Program-made: the position numbers and the translations under genes | Notes under the pieces: model-generated | Seen by the model: only the letters and a program-made list of their open reading frames with translations | What the model was told of the DNA's origin: nothing | Database searches by the model: none | Shown here: positions 9,480 to 18,376 of the stretch, one piece after another | Layout: every line of letters begins with the position of its first letter | Position numbering within the stretch: position 1 is the stretch's first letter | Assembly (NCBI GenBank): GCA_016213735.1 | Contig: JACQZU010000022.1 | Span: forward strand, 1 to 59,170 | Length of the DNA: 59,170 bases | Direction: 5' to 3' | Source: Acidobacteriota bacterium | GTDB taxonomy: Bacteria; Acidobacteriota; Holophagae; Holophagales; Holophagaceae

Positions 9480-9518
9480 ACGGCCGCGTGCCCGCGCCCC
9501 GCGTGGACGCGCGGCCGT
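9480..9518 (+). terminator. Hairpin between binding-protein and ATPase genes (attenuator or mRNA stabiliser)
   Basis: ACGGCCGCG (9480-9488) and CGCGGCCGT (9510-9518) form a 9-bp perfect stem around a GC-rich loop, 11 bases after the binding-protein stop. Such stem-loops often leave the binding protein more abundant than the membrane components. There is no T-run. Confidence 0.45.
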
Positions 9519-9553
9519 TCCCTTCCCGCCAGCCACCCCCGACCCGAAGGCCC

Positions 9554-10312
9554 ATGGACACCGCCCTCGAGACCCGCGACCTGACCATCCGCTTTGGCGG
9601 CCACGTGGCCGTCAACGCGGTGTCCTGCACCTTCGCCCCGGGCACCCTCACCTCCATCGTGGGCCCGAACGGGGCCGGGAAGACGACCTACTTCAACCTC
9701 ATCTCGGGGCAACTGAAGGCCACCTCGGGCCGCGTGCTGCTGCGCGGGGAGGACATCAGCGGCGCCCCGGCGCCCCAGCGCAGCCGCCGGGGCATCGGCC
9801 GTGCCTTCCAGCTCACGAACCTCTTCCCCAACCTGTCGGTGCTGGAGAACATCCGCCTCGCCGTGCAGTCCCGGGCCCGCCTGGGGCTCAACCTCTGGAG
9901 CATCTGGAGCAGCCACCGGGAGCTCATCCGCCGGGCCGAGGAGGTGCTGGAGACCGTCGCCCTCACCGCCAAGAGGGACCTCCCCGCCAGCGCCCTTCCC
10001 CACGGGGACCAGCGGAAGCTGGAGGTGGGAATCCTCATGGCCCTGGAGCCCGACGTCTTCATGTTCGACGAGCCCACGGCCGGCATGAGCGTGGACGAGG
10101 TGCCGGTGATCCTGGACCTGATCCGAGAGCTCAAGACCCGCCGGGACAAGACCATCCTCCTGGTGGAGCACAAAATGGACGTGGTCCGGGAACTCTCGGA
10201 CCGCATCGTGGTGCTGCACAACGGGTCCCTCGTGGCGGACGGGGAGCCCGCGGCGGTCATCGCCTCCCCCGTGGTGCAGGAGGCCTACCTGGGCGTGGAG
10301 GCCTCCCGGTGA
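9554..10312 (+). CDS. livG: LIV-type ABC transporter ATP-binding protein (LivG-like)
   Basis: 252 residues from the ATG at 9554; a longer upstream frame exists, but homologues begin at this METR-like position. Walker A is GPNGAGKTT (37-45) and Walker B VFMFDEPTAGM. The signature segment reads PHGDQRKLEVG, a degenerate form of LSGGQ as is common in LivG. The RAFQLTNLFPNLSVLENI Q-loop and C-terminal LLVEHKMDVV switch are both intact. It energises import together with the next ATPase. The last codons overlap the next gene by four bases (GTGA), indicating coupled translation. Confidence 0.92.
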   Translation: MDTALETRDLTIRFGGHVAVNAVSCTFAPGTLTSIVGPNGAGKTTYFNLISGQLKATSGRVLLRGEDISGAPAPQRSRRGIGRAFQLTNLFPNLSVLENIRLAVQSRARLGLNLWSIWSSHRELIRRAEEVLETVALTAKRDLPASALPHGDQRKLEVGILMALEPDVFMFDEPTAGMSVDEVPVILDLIRELKTRRDKTILLVEHKMDVVRELSDRIVVLHNGSLVADGEPAAVIASPVVQEAYLGVEASR

Positions 10313-11046
10313 GCGAGCCCCTCCTCCAGCTCCAGGGCGTCCACACCCACATCGGCGCCTACCACATCCTCCAGGGGGTGGATCTGGAGGTCCCCCCCGG
10401 GGAATTCACGATCCTCCTGGGCCGCAACGGCGCGGGAAAGACCACCACCCTCCGGACGGTCATGGGAATCTGGTCCGCCTCGGAGGGCTCCATCCGCTTC
10501 GAGGGCCAGGAGATCGGGAACCTGGGCACCCCGGACATCGCCCAGCGAGGCATCGCCTACGTGCCGGAAAACATGGGCATCTTCGCGGACCTCACCGTGC
10601 ACGAGAACTTCGTTCTGGCCGCCCGCGGGGCGAAGCGCTCCGCCGACATGGACCCCAAGCGGCTCGCCTGGGTCTTCGAACTCTTTCCGGCCCTGAGGAA
10701 ATTCTGGCAGCATCCCGCGGGCCTGCTCTCGGGAGGGCAGAAACAGATGCTGGCCGTGGCCAGGGCCATCGTGGAGCCCCGGAAGCTGCTCCTGGTGGAC
10801 GAGCCCAGCAAGGGACTGGCCCCTTCCATCATCCAGAACATGGTGCAGGCATTCCGGGAACTCAAGCGGACGGACACCACCATCCTCCTCGTGGAACAGA
10901 ATTTCAATTTCGCCCGCCAGCTTGGGGACCGGGTGGCGGTGATGGACGGCGGGCGCATCGTCCACACCGGGACCATGGCCAGCCTCGCCGGGGACGAGGC
11001 CCTCCAGCAGCGCCTGCTGGGCCTCTCCCTGGCCTCCCACCAGTGA
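10309..11046 (+). CDS. livF: LIV-type ABC transporter ATP-binding protein (LivF-like)
   Basis: 245 residues, GTG start inside the end of the preceding gene. It carries Walker A GRNGAGKTTT, the signature LSGGQKQMLAVARA, Walker B LLLVDEPSKGL and the switch LVEQNFNFARQL, which are typical of LivF. With the previous LivG-like subunit it forms the heterodimeric ATPase of the importer. The stop codon is followed after 14 bases by the first permease gene. No missing residues seen. Confidence 0.92.
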   Translation: MSEPLLQLQGVHTHIGAYHILQGVDLEVPPGEFTILLGRNGAGKTTTLRTVMGIWSASEGSIRFEGQEIGNLGTPDIAQRGIAYVPENMGIFADLTVHENFVLAARGAKRSADMDPKRLAWVFELFPALRKFWQHPAGLLSGGQKQMLAVARAIVEPRKLLLVDEPSKGLAPSIIQNMVQAFRELKRTDTTILLVEQNFNFARQLGDRVAVMDGGRIVHTGTMASLAGDEALQQRLLGLSLASHQ

Positions 11047-11060
11047 AGGAAGGAGCCGCG

Positions 11061-12083
11061 ATGAATCCCAGCCCTCCGGCGGCCTCTCCGCTCGACGAAC
11101 TCCCCAGGGTCCGCCGGGACCTGCTGCCCCTGGCCCTCATCCCCGTGATCGCCCTCCTCGGCGTGCCCCTGGTGGGGTCCTTCTCGACCTGGGTCACCCT
11201 CACCTTCGCCGGACTGGCCATGGGGATGATCATCTTCATCATCGCCTCCGGCCTGACCCTGGTCTTCGGGCTCATGGACGTCCTGAACTTCGGACACGGC
11301 GTCTTCATCACCCTGGGCGCCTTCCTGGCCACCGCCATCCTGGGCCCCCTGGCGGGCTGGACCACCAGCGAGCGAATCCTGCTCAACCTCGGGGCCGTGC
11401 TCGTGGCCATGGTCGCGGCCATGATCCTGGTGGGACTGGTGGGTTTCCTGTTCGAGCGGGCGATCATCCGTCCCGTCTATGGCCAGCCCCTGAAGCAGAT
11501 CATGATCACCATGGGCGGGATGATCGTGGGCGAGGAGCTCATCAAGGTCGTCTGGGGTCCCCAGGCGATCCCACTGCTGCTGCCGGCGGGTTTCCGGGGG
11601 TCCATCCTCATGGGCGAGGCGGCGGTGGAGAAGTACAGGCTCGTGGCGGTGGTGATCGGACTCATCGTCTTCGCGGCGATGTTCTGGGTGCTGAGCCGGA
11701 CCAAGGTCGGGCTGCTGATCAGGGCCGGCGTGCAGGATCGGGAGATGGTGGAGTGCCTGGGCTACCGGATCAAGCGGCTCTTCATCGGGGTCTTCGTGGC
11801 CGGCTCGGCCCTCGCGGGGCTCGGCGGAGTCCTCTGGGGCCTCTTCCAGCAGAGCGTGGTCCCGCAGATGGGCGGGGCCATCACCGTGCTGCTCTTCATC
11901 GTGATCATCATCGGGGGCATGGGATCGGTCGGGGGATGCTTCATCGGGTCCCTGCTGGTGGGCTTGGTGGCCAACTACGCGGGATTCCTGGCTCCCAAGG
12001 TGGCCCTGTTCTCCAACATCCTGCTGATGGTGATCGTGCTGCTGTGGCGCCCCGAGGGGCTCTTCTCCGTGGGGAAACAGTGA
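11061..12083 (+). CDS. livH: LIV-type ABC transporter permease (LivH-like)
   Basis: 340 residues. The ATG at 11061 is preferred because AAGGAG lies nine bases upstream; a GTG at 11043 is in frame but lacks a site. After a polar 30-residue N-terminus there are about eight or nine hydrophobic segments. The family blocks are present: ASGLTLVFGLMDVLNFGHGVFITLGAFLA near 65-95, the RAGVQDREMVECLGYRI cytoplasmic loop that contacts the ATPase, and VVPQMGGAITVLLFIVIIIGGMGSVGG. It forms the transmembrane path with the next gene product, whose ATG overlaps this stop (TGATG). Confidence 0.9.
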   Translation: MNPSPPAASPLDELPRVRRDLLPLALIPVIALLGVPLVGSFSTWVTLTFAGLAMGMIIFIIASGLTLVFGLMDVLNFGHGVFITLGAFLATAILGPLAGWTTSERILLNLGAVLVAMVAAMILVGLVGFLFERAIIRPVYGQPLKQIMITMGGMIVGEELIKVVWGPQAIPLLLPAGFRGSILMGEAAVEKYRLVAVVIGLIVFAAMFWVLSRTKVGLLIRAGVQDREMVECLGYRIKRLFIGVFVAGSALAGLGGVLWGLFQQSVVPQMGGAITVLLFIVIIIGGMGSVGGCFIGSLLVGLVANYAGFLAPKVALFSNILLMVIVLLWRPEGLFSVGKQ

Positions 12084-13153
12084 TGTTCTCCCGACTTCTT
12101 TCCGGCGATCTCCCCCGCAGCCGCATGCTGACCCTCCTGCTGCTGGGGGTCCTGGCCGCCCTGGCCTTCGCCCCCTTCCTGTTCCCAGGGGCCAAGGCCC
12201 TCAACGTGGCCGCCAAGATCTGCATCTTCATCGTCCTGGTGGCGAGCTTCGATCTGCTCCTGGGATACACGGGCATCGTCTCCTTCGCCCACACGATGTT
12301 CTTCGGCATCGGGGCCTACGGGGTGGCCATCGCCATCACCCGCCTCGGGCCCACCTGGGCGGGCGTGGCGGCGGGGACCGGATGCGCCCTCCTGGTCTCC
12401 CTCCTGCTGTCCCTGCTCATCGGGCTCTTCAGCCTGCGCGTGAAGGCCCTCTTCTACGCCATGATCACCCTGGCGGTGGCCACCGCCTTCATGACCCTCG
12501 CCTCCCAGCTCTCAGACTTCACTGGAGGTGAGGATGGCCTGAGCTTCAAGGTGCCCGAGCTGCTCTCCGCCGCCTTCAGCCTCCGGGAGGCTCCCTTCCT
12601 GGGCGTCTCCCTCAACGGCAAGCTCCTCTCCTACTACCTGGTCTTCACCGCCACGGGTCTGCTCTTCCTTCTCATGCTGCGGATCGTCAACTCGCCCTTC
12701 GGGCGGGTGCTCCAGGCCATCCGGGAGAATGCCTTCCGCGCCGAGGCCCTGGGCTACCGGATCGTGGTGTACCGTACGCTCTCCAACGTGCTGTCGGCCC
12801 TCTTCGCGACCCTGGCGGGGGTGCTGCTGGCCCTCTGGCTGCGTTACAACGGGCCGGACACCTCCCTCTCCTTCGAGATCATGATCGACATCCTCCTGAT
12901 GGTGGTCATCGGCGGGATGGGAACCCTCTACGGGGGGGTCCTGGGGGCCTCCCTGTTCATCGTCACCCAGAACTACCTCCAGGACCTCATGAAGCTGGCC
13001 AGCGTGGCGGCCACTCCCATCCCCTTCCTGCGCGACCTGGTGCACCCCGACCGCTGGCTGCTGTGGCTGGGAATCCTCTTCATCGTGAGCATCTACCGCT
13101 TCCCCTTCGGCATCGTGGGGAAGCTCAGGCTGAAGGCCCGGCCTCCTGCCTGA
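12083..13153 (+). CDS. livM: LIV-type ABC transporter permease (LivM-like)
   Basis: 356 residues from the ATG that overlaps the preceding stop by one base. The LivM pattern is clear: LNVAAKICIFIVLVASFDLLLGYTGIVSFAHTMFFGIGAYG, the loop GRVLQAIRENAFRAEALGYRIVVYR that docks on the ATPase, and the closing EIMIDILLMVVIGGMGTLYGGVLGA. About nine to ten membrane segments. It completes the five-gene importer. The 28-base gap to the hydrolase gene suggests that gene belongs to the same transcript. Confidence 0.9.
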   Translation: MFSRLLSGDLPRSRMLTLLLLGVLAALAFAPFLFPGAKALNVAAKICIFIVLVASFDLLLGYTGIVSFAHTMFFGIGAYGVAIAITRLGPTWAGVAAGTGCALLVSLLLSLLIGLFSLRVKALFYAMITLAVATAFMTLASQLSDFTGGEDGLSFKVPELLSAAFSLREAPFLGVSLNGKLLSYYLVFTATGLLFLLMLRIVNSPFGRVLQAIRENAFRAEALGYRIVVYRTLSNVLSALFATLAGVLLALWLRYNGPDTSLSFEIMIDILLMVVIGGMGTLYGGVLGASLFIVTQNYLQDLMKLASVAATPIPFLRDLVHPDRWLLWLGILFIVSIYRFPFGIVGKLRLKARPPA

Positions 13154-13181
13154 GGCACGGGCCGCTGGAGGGCCCGGATCC

Positions 13182-13982
13182 ATGCCCCACATCCGCGTCA
13201 ACGGCGTCAGCCTCTACCATGAATTCCACGGCCCCGAGGATGGCGCGCTGGTGATCCTGAACAACGGCGTGTTCATGAACACGGCCTCCTGGGCCTTCCA
13301 GCTGCCCGACCTCGTCCGGACGCACCGCGTCCTTTCCTACGACATGCGCGGACAGGGGCGAAGCGAGCATCCCGACGGCCCGTACAGCCTGGAGCAACAC
13401 GGGGAGGACCTGGCCGCCCTCATGGACGCGCTGGCCCTGGGGCCTGCCCACATGGTGGGCACCTCCTATGGGGGGGAGCTGAACCTGGTGATGGGGATCC
13501 ACCATCCGGAGCGCTGCCGGAGCCTGGTCATCGTGGCTTCCGTGTCCCACAGCGAGGCGCTCATGGCCGCCATGATCCAGCGCTGGCGCATCGCCGCGTC
13601 CACAGGTGACGGGCCCACCTTCTTCCGCCTCCTCTGCGCCGACGTGTATTCCGAATCCGTCCTGGCCGGCCGGCCGGACCTGGTGCCCCTGGCGGAGCAG
13701 CGCTACGCCGAGCTGGACCTGGCCGCCGCCGACCGCCTGCTGGCGAGCTTCCAGCGTTTCGACGTGCGCGCCGACCTGGGTCGGATCCGGGTCCCCACCT
13801 GCATCGTCTCGGCTGAGCTGGACCTCCTGAAGCCCCGGAGCTACGGCGAGTTCCTCCACCGCGGCATCCCAGGCTCCGAGTTCCACCTGGTGCCCGGCGC
13901 CGGCCACGTGGTGGTGATCGAGAAGCCCGCCGAGGTCAACAGCATCCTCCTGGGCTTCCTGGCCAAGCAGCCGGCCCCCTAG
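13182..13982 (+). CDS. Alpha/beta hydrolase, 3-oxoadipate enol-lactonase-like
   Basis: 266 residues of the alpha/beta hydrolase fold. The nucleophile elbow is GTSYGG (Ser near residue 96), the oxyanion region NNGVFMNTASW, the DMRGQGRSEHPDGPYSLEQHGEDLAALMDAL block is characteristic of PcaD-type enol-lactonases, Asp in AELDLLKP may be the acid, and the catalytic His is in PGAGHVVVIEKP. It follows the importer by 28 bases, so probably acts on the imported compound or an intermediate of it (lactone or ester hydrolysis). Strand switches after it: the next two genes are convergent with it. Confidence 0.82.
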   Translation: MPHIRVNGVSLYHEFHGPEDGALVILNNGVFMNTASWAFQLPDLVRTHRVLSYDMRGQGRSEHPDGPYSLEQHGEDLAALMDALALGPAHMVGTSYGGELNLVMGIHHPERCRSLVIVASVSHSEALMAAMIQRWRIAASTGDGPTFFRLLCADVYSESVLAGRPDLVPLAEQRYAELDLAAADRLLASFQRFDVRADLGRIRVPTCIVSAELDLLKPRSYGEFLHRGIPGSEFHLVPGAGHVVVIEKPAEVNSILLGFLAKQPAP

Positions 13983-14440
13983 GGTCCTGATCCCGCCCCG
14001 GGCGTCCCGACCTCCCGGAAGAGCCACCCGGGCAGCTTCACCTGGGCCTCGCCGTCCATGACCACCTCGCCGGTCTGGCGGGTGATGACGGTGGAGATCC
14101 GGGCGATGCTCTTGGGGAGCAGCTCGACGATGACGGCCTCGAGGCGAACCGTGTCCCCCAGGAAGACGGGGAGCCGGAAGTTGCAGGTCTGGCTGAGGTA
14201 GACCGTCCCCACCCCCGGCATGTCCATGCCGAGCACCTTGGAAACGATTCCGAAGAGGATCGCCCCGTGGGCGATGCGCTGCCCGAAGCGGCTCGTCCTG
14301 GCCACGGCCTCGTCCAGGTGGATGGGGTTCCGGTCCCCGCTGAGCTCGGCGAAGGCCTGCACCAGATCCTCGCCGATCCGCTGTTCAAAAACGAAGCTCT
14401 GGCCGACCTGGAAGCTGCCGGGAGGGATCGGGGGGGTCAT
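13979..14440 (-). CDS. MaoC-like hot-dog dehydratase
   Basis: 153 residues. The ATG at 14440 follows GAGGAGCG, so I do not use the longer upstream frame. The hydratase 2 motif is present: ELSGDRNPIHLDEAVARTSRFGQRIAHGAILFGIVSKVL, in which Asp and His of D-x-N-P-x-H are the catalytic pair of (R)-specific enoyl-CoA hydratases. It would add water to a 2-enoyl-CoA, or the reverse. Its 3' end overlaps the convergent hydrolase gene by four bases. It sits 49 bases downstream of the CoA-transferase gene on the same strand, with which it is probably transcribed. Confidence 0.85.
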   Translation of the reverse strand: MTPPIPPGSFQVGQSFVFEQRIGEDLVQAFAELSGDRNPIHLDEAVARTSRFGQRIAHGAILFGIVSKVLGMDMPGVGTVYLSQTCNFRLPVFLGDTVRLEAVIVELLPKSIARISTVITRQTGEVVMDGEAQVKLPGWLFREVGTPGAGSGP

Positions 14441-14489
14441 GGAGCGCTCCTCTGAGGGCCGCCTGTCGAAGGGCGCGGGTGGGCGGGCT

Positions 14490-15797
14490 TCACAGGTGCC
14501 CCAGTTTCCGCGCCTGGGCCCGCAGGTCTTCGCGGAAATCGGGGTGGGCGATGGCGATGAGGGCCTGGGTGCGTTCCCGGACGGTGCGCCCGCGCAGCCG
14601 GGCCACGCCATGCTCGGTGACCACGTGGTCCACGTGGGAGCGGTGGAGGGTCACCGCCGAGCCCTCGGGCAGCACGGGCATGATGGTGGAGAGGGTCCCC
14701 CCCTTGGCGGTGCTGGCGCAGGCGATGATGCTCTTGCCCAGGCCATCGAAGCCCGAGACGGCCCCCTGCGCCGTGTCCGACTGGCCGCCGGTGCCGGAGT
14801 ACTGGTTCACGCCGATGGACTCGCTGGCCACCTGGCCAGTGAAGTCCACCGAGATGCAGGTGTTGATGGACACCATCCGCGAGTTCTGGGCGATGACCCG
14901 CGGGTCGTTCACCCAGTTGCCCCGCTCGAAGTCCACCGCCACGTTGTCGTCCAGCCAGTCGTAGAGCTTCCGCGAGCCCATGGAGAAGGTGGTGACGAAG
15001 CGGCCGGGCTTGAGGGCTTTCCGGGCGTTCGTGATCACGCCGGCCTCGTAGAGCTCCATCATGGAGTCCACCAGCATCTCGGTGTGGACGCCCAGGTCCT
15101 TCTTGTCCTTGAGTGCGAGCGCGGCGGCGTTGGGAATGCCCCCGATGCCCAGCTGGAGGGTGGAACCGTCCTCCACCAGCTCTGCGATGTGGGCTCCGAT
15201 GGCCAGGTCCGTGGCATTCGGCCTGGGCTCCGGCAAAGTGGGCACCTCCTGGTCGTGCTCCACGAAGAAGTCCACCTGGGACACGTGGATCTGGGTGTCC
15301 CCCAGGGTGCGGGGCAGGCGGGGGTTTACTTCCAGGACCACGATCCCGGCGGCCTCGATGACGTCCTTCTCGTAGGTGATTCCCAGGGAGAGGGAAACAA
15401 AACCGTGCTTGTCCGGGGGGGTGCAGGTGCCGAAGAAGATGTCGGGTCGGTGGGCGTGGATGCGGTCCTTGGCCGCCCGGTGGAGCATGTTGGGCACGTA
15501 GGTCACCGTGCCGGTCTGGTTCTTGAGGGCCTCCCGCGAGCCCGGGGCCTGGACCCAGCTGGCAAGCTCGAAGCGCCCCTTCATTTCGGGGCGCATGTAG
15601 AAGTCGTAGGGCTTGAGGGTCAGGCAGGAGAACACGCGGGTGTTCTCGATCCTGTCGGCGACGATGTGGAATCGGGACATGCAGCCCTGGGGCTCGGAGG
15701 CGCACATGGCCACGATCACGTCCTGGTCGCTGCCGATGTGGGAGACGGCCTCGTCGAGGGCGATGCGCTTCGAACGGTAGAGGTCCTGAGGGTTCAT
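14490..15797 (-). CDS. Acetyl-CoA hydrolase/CoA-transferase family protein (4-hydroxybutyrate CoA-transferase-like)
   Basis: 435 residues, the normal size for the class I acetyl-CoA hydrolase/transferase family. I prefer the ATG at 15797 because AAGGA is suitably spaced; an ATG nine bases earlier is possible. Key blocks: GTCTPPDKHGFVSLS in the first half, LQLGIGGIPNAAA (CoA-binding glycine-rich loop), GVHTEMLVDSMMELYEAG with the Glu that becomes the glutamyl-CoA thioester, and GGQSDTAQGA near the C-terminus. It would move CoA between acetyl-CoA and a carboxylic acid, providing ATP-free activation. With the MaoC protein next to it and the importer nearby it fits short-chain acid metabolism. 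Confidence 0.87.
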   Translation of the reverse strand: MNPQDLYRSKRIALDEAVSHIGSDQDVIVAMCASEPQGCMSRFHIVADRIENTRVFSCLTLKPYDFYMRPEMKGRFELASWVQAPGSREALKNQTGTVTYVPNMLHRAAKDRIHAHRPDIFFGTCTPPDKHGFVSLSLGITYEKDVIEAAGIVVLEVNPRLPRTLGDTQIHVSQVDFFVEHDQEVPTLPEPRPNATDLAIGAHIAELVEDGSTLQLGIGGIPNAAALALKDKKDLGVHTEMLVDSMMELYEAGVITNARKALKPGRFVTTFSMGSRKLYDWLDDNVAVDFERGNWVNDPRVIAQNSRMVSINTCISVDFTGQVASESIGVNQYSGTGGQSDTAQGAVSGFDGLGKSIIACASTAKGGTLSTIMPVLPEGSAVTLHRSHVDHVVTEHGVARLRGRTVRERTQALIAIAHPDFREDLRAQARKLGHL

Positions 15798-16024
15798 GCC
15801 CGCCATCCTTGCTGTCCGCGCCCCGAGGGGGTGCCTACAATGGAACGCGGATCCACCCTCATTTTCACCCCCATGCCCCACCGCGTCCACGCCGCCTCCA
15901 CGCCCGCCCCAGGGCTTCCCCGGGACTTCCAGGCCGGGACGGAACACCCCGGGGCCGCTCCGTAAGGTCCTGCGCCCTGCTGCCGGCGGTCCTTCTCCCC
16001 CCGCCCCTCCACACGGGAGCCCCC

Positions 16025-16879
16025 ATGTCCGAGCGTCCCCTGGTTCTCTGGGCCCACTGGACCCGTCAGGTGCTGGCCGGGGCCGGCCTGAGGAAGACGG
16101 TCGTGGAGACCCCCGTGGGGGTCCAGACCGTCTTCGTCGGGGGGACGGGGCCGGTCCTCGTGCTCCTCCACGGCGCCGGGAGCCAGGCGGGCACCTGGTC
16201 CTCCGTGGCGGGGGCCCTGGCGTCCTCCCACACCCTGGTGGTCCCCGACCTGGCGGGGCACGGGGAAAGCGCCCCGCTGGAAGGTCCCATCCCGGTGGAG
16301 ACGGTCTACGCCGCCCTGGAAGGGGTGGTGGGCCCCCACGCCCGGCGGGCCAAGGTCACCGTGGTGGGCAATTCCCTGGGAGCCTGGATGGCCCTGCAGC
16401 TGGCCCACAGGCATCCCGATTGGGTCGAAGGAGTGGTGGCCGTGGATGGGGGCGCCCTGAAAGGCACGCACGCGCACGCCCGCCTGCTGCCGAAGACCCG
16501 CGAGGAGGCCCGGGCGAGCTACGACGCGGTCATGGATCCCGGCGCCCCCCGCGCCTCCGACGCCCTCCTGGATGACATGGTGCTGGAGGCCCGGGAAGGC
16601 CCCCTGGCGCGCTTCGCGGGCACCGCCGACAGCATGGAGCCCTGGGTGTTGGACGAGGCCCAGCTGAAGGCCCTCCGGGTTCCCGTCGGGTTCATCTGGG
16701 GGTCCAGCGACCGCCTCCTGACCCTCGACTACGCCCGGCGGCATCTCGACTTGCTTCCGGACGCCCGGCTGGTGGTCCTGGAGCGTTGCGGCCACATGCC
16801 CCAGCAGGAAGCCCCGGCCGCCTTCCTGGAGGCCCTCGGCGGAATCCTGGGGAACGACGCCCCTCCCGCCAGAATGTGA
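16025..16879 (+). CDS. Alpha/beta hydrolase
   Basis: 284 residues from the ATG at 16025, which follows a weak GGGAG. The fold markers are HGAGSQAGTWSSV (oxyanion loop), DLAGHGES, nucleophile GNSLGAW, acid Asp in WGSSDRLL and His in ERCGHMPQQE. No signal peptide. The frame is open further upstream but lacks similarity to the fold, and a TACAAT hexamer at 15836-15841 could be a -10 box for this gene. The long cap insert between the nucleophile and the acid is typical of esterases and C-C hydrolases. Substrate unknown. Confidence 0.8.
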   Translation: MSERPLVLWAHWTRQVLAGAGLRKTVVETPVGVQTVFVGGTGPVLVLLHGAGSQAGTWSSVAGALASSHTLVVPDLAGHGESAPLEGPIPVETVYAALEGVVGPHARRAKVTVVGNSLGAWMALQLAHRHPDWVEGVVAVDGGALKGTHAHARLLPKTREEARASYDAVMDPGAPRASDALLDDMVLEAREGPLARFAGTADSMEPWVLDEAQLKALRVPVGFIWGSSDRLLTLDYARRHLDLLPDARLVVLERCGHMPQQEAPAAFLEALGGILGNDAPPARM

Positions 16880-16906
16880 GCCTATGCCGTCCTCCCCGGA
16901 GCCCCC

Positions 16907-17701
16907 ATGCCCGCCCCCCACGCCACCGCCTCCCTCCTCCTGATCGCCTTCGCCGCGGGCGGTCTGGCCCAGGCAGCCCCGCCCGAAACCCGCCGTCACT
17001 GGCAGATCTCCAGCTTCTCCTGGGTCCGAAGGGTCCCGGCGGAGAAGGGGGCCCCGGCCAATGGCCATCCCTTCCGGGTGGAGGCGGCGGGCGTGGCCCG
17101 GGCCCTCGCGGCCCTGCGCCTGGTGGGCCCGCCCGAGGAGCCTCTGTTCGACGCCGCCGAGGTGGAGGCCCTGGGCCGGGCCCTCTCGGAGGCCCTGGCC
17201 CTGGCCAGTCCCGAGCAGGACCTGGAACTGCTCAGCACCGAGAAACGCTCAGGGGGCCCCTTTCGGGGGTCCCTCGGGGTGACCGCCCGGGCCTTCGTGC
17301 GGGAAGGGCGTCTGAACTTCATCGTCCACGACGGTCGCCTGGATTTCGTGGACCAGTACTTCCGTGACTTCCAAGTGCCCACCTTCGTGTACGGGTCGAG
17401 GAGCAAGGCCTCTGGCGTCCGGCTGAAGGCCGAGGAGGCCGAGACCCTGCGGCCCGACTGGCTGGCGATCCCCCTGGCCGAGGGGCTCCCCAAACCGGAC
17501 GCTGCGGCCCCCCGGCTCCCAGCGCCGTCCGTCCCGGGTCCCACCATCGCACCCGCGCCGCAGACTCCGCGGCCATCGGCCCCGCCTCCTGGGCCCAGCC
17601 TGGAAGAGCGGCTGCAGAAACTCAAAGGCCTTCGGGACAAGGACCTCATCACCGAGGCCGAGTACCAGAAGAAGAAACAGGAAATGCTCAAGGAGCTCTG
17701 A
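16907..17701 (+). CDS. Exported protein with C-terminal SHOCT domain
   Basis: 264 residues. Residues 1-23 are a signal peptide ending in LAQA. The middle (about 30-190) has no family I recognise. Residues about 195-230 form a Pro/Ala linker, and the last 32 residues (LEERLQKLKGLRDKDLITEAEYQKKKQEML) match the SHOCT module, a short helical C-terminal domain thought to mediate oligomerisation. It lies 27 bases after the hydrolase gene and may be co-transcribed. Function unknown. Confidence 0.72.
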   Translation: MPAPHATASLLLIAFAAGGLAQAAPPETRRHWQISSFSWVRRVPAEKGAPANGHPFRVEAAGVARALAALRLVGPPEEPLFDAAEVEALGRALSEALALASPEQDLELLSTEKRSGGPFRGSLGVTARAFVREGRLNFIVHDGRLDFVDQYFRDFQVPTFVYGSRSKASGVRLKAEEAETLRPDWLAIPLAEGLPKPDAAAPRLPAPSVPGPTIAPAPQTPRPSAPPPGPSLEERLQKLKGLRDKDLITEAEYQKKKQEMLKEL

Positions 17702-17764
17702 CCCCCCCCCCACGGTCGGCATCGCGCCCGACCCATCCCGGCCCACCGCCCCCGGAGGAATTCC

Positions 17765-18157
17765 ATGCTCAAGCCCATCCGATTGCCGCTGCTCTCCGTC
17801 TGCCTGCTGGCTCTGCCCCTTCCGGCCCAGGAGGCCGACGCCGCCCTGGCCGCCCAGCTCGTGGGCGAATGGGAAGGCCGCTGGGAGTTCGAGAAGAACG
17901 GAGGCAGGCTCACCGCGAAGATCAGGTCTGGCAGCGGCAATTCACTCAAGGGAGAAACCACCTGGTACGCGACCGTGGTGGGAGACTTCAACGACAGCTT
18001 CACCAGCGCCAAGGTCAAGGGGCGCAAGCTCACCGTGCGGGAACAGACCATGGACTTCGAGGTCACCGTCTCCGAGGACGGCACCACCCTGGAGGGCACC
18101 TGGACCTCCCCCGTGGCCAGCGGGCCCATGAAGTTGCTGAAGAAGGCCGCGAAATAG
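17765..18157 (+). CDS. Small exported protein of unknown function
   Basis: 130 residues with a GGAGGAATTCC ribosome-binding region before the ATG. Residues 1-21 form a signal peptide (cleavage near LPAQ). The mature part reads as a small antiparallel beta-sheet protein: LVGEWEGRWEFEKNGGRLTAKI, then GETTWYATVVGDFNDSF and TLEGTWTSP, a pattern of G-x-W strands seen in lipocalin-like domains. I cannot assign it to a named family. It is the last gene before a long, structured non-coding stretch. Confidence 0.7.
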   Translation: MLKPIRLPLLSVCLLALPLPAQEADAALAAQLVGEWEGRWEFEKNGGRLTAKIRSGSGNSLKGETTWYATVVGDFNDSFTSAKVKGRKLTVREQTMDFEVTVSEDGTTLEGTWTSPVASGPMKLLKKAAK

Positions 18158-18356
18158 CGCCGGGGAAGAGCCTCGCCCTGCATTCGCGATCCGGGTCCGA
18201 CGCTCCCTTGTCGGGGATGGCCGTCGGAAGGGCAGGGGCCCCAGGAGGGGCCCCCTGTCCGCCGGGGCGAATCACCTCCGCCGATCGGACCCTGCGCCGC
18301 AGGGTCCTCCCAATCGCTTGTGCTATTGGCGCGGCGCTCTTGGCGGCGGAGCCTCC

Positions 18357-18376
18357 TCGACGGTTCGATCCCGTTC
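18357..18376 (+). repeat. T-arm copy 1 (20-base match to tRNA-Ala)
   Basis: TCGACGGTTCGATCCCGTTC is identical to the T-arm of the tRNA-Ala gene (18606-18625, minus), but lies in the opposite orientation. It is not followed by an acceptor-stem sequence, so it is not part of a second tRNA gene. Confidence 0.7.
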
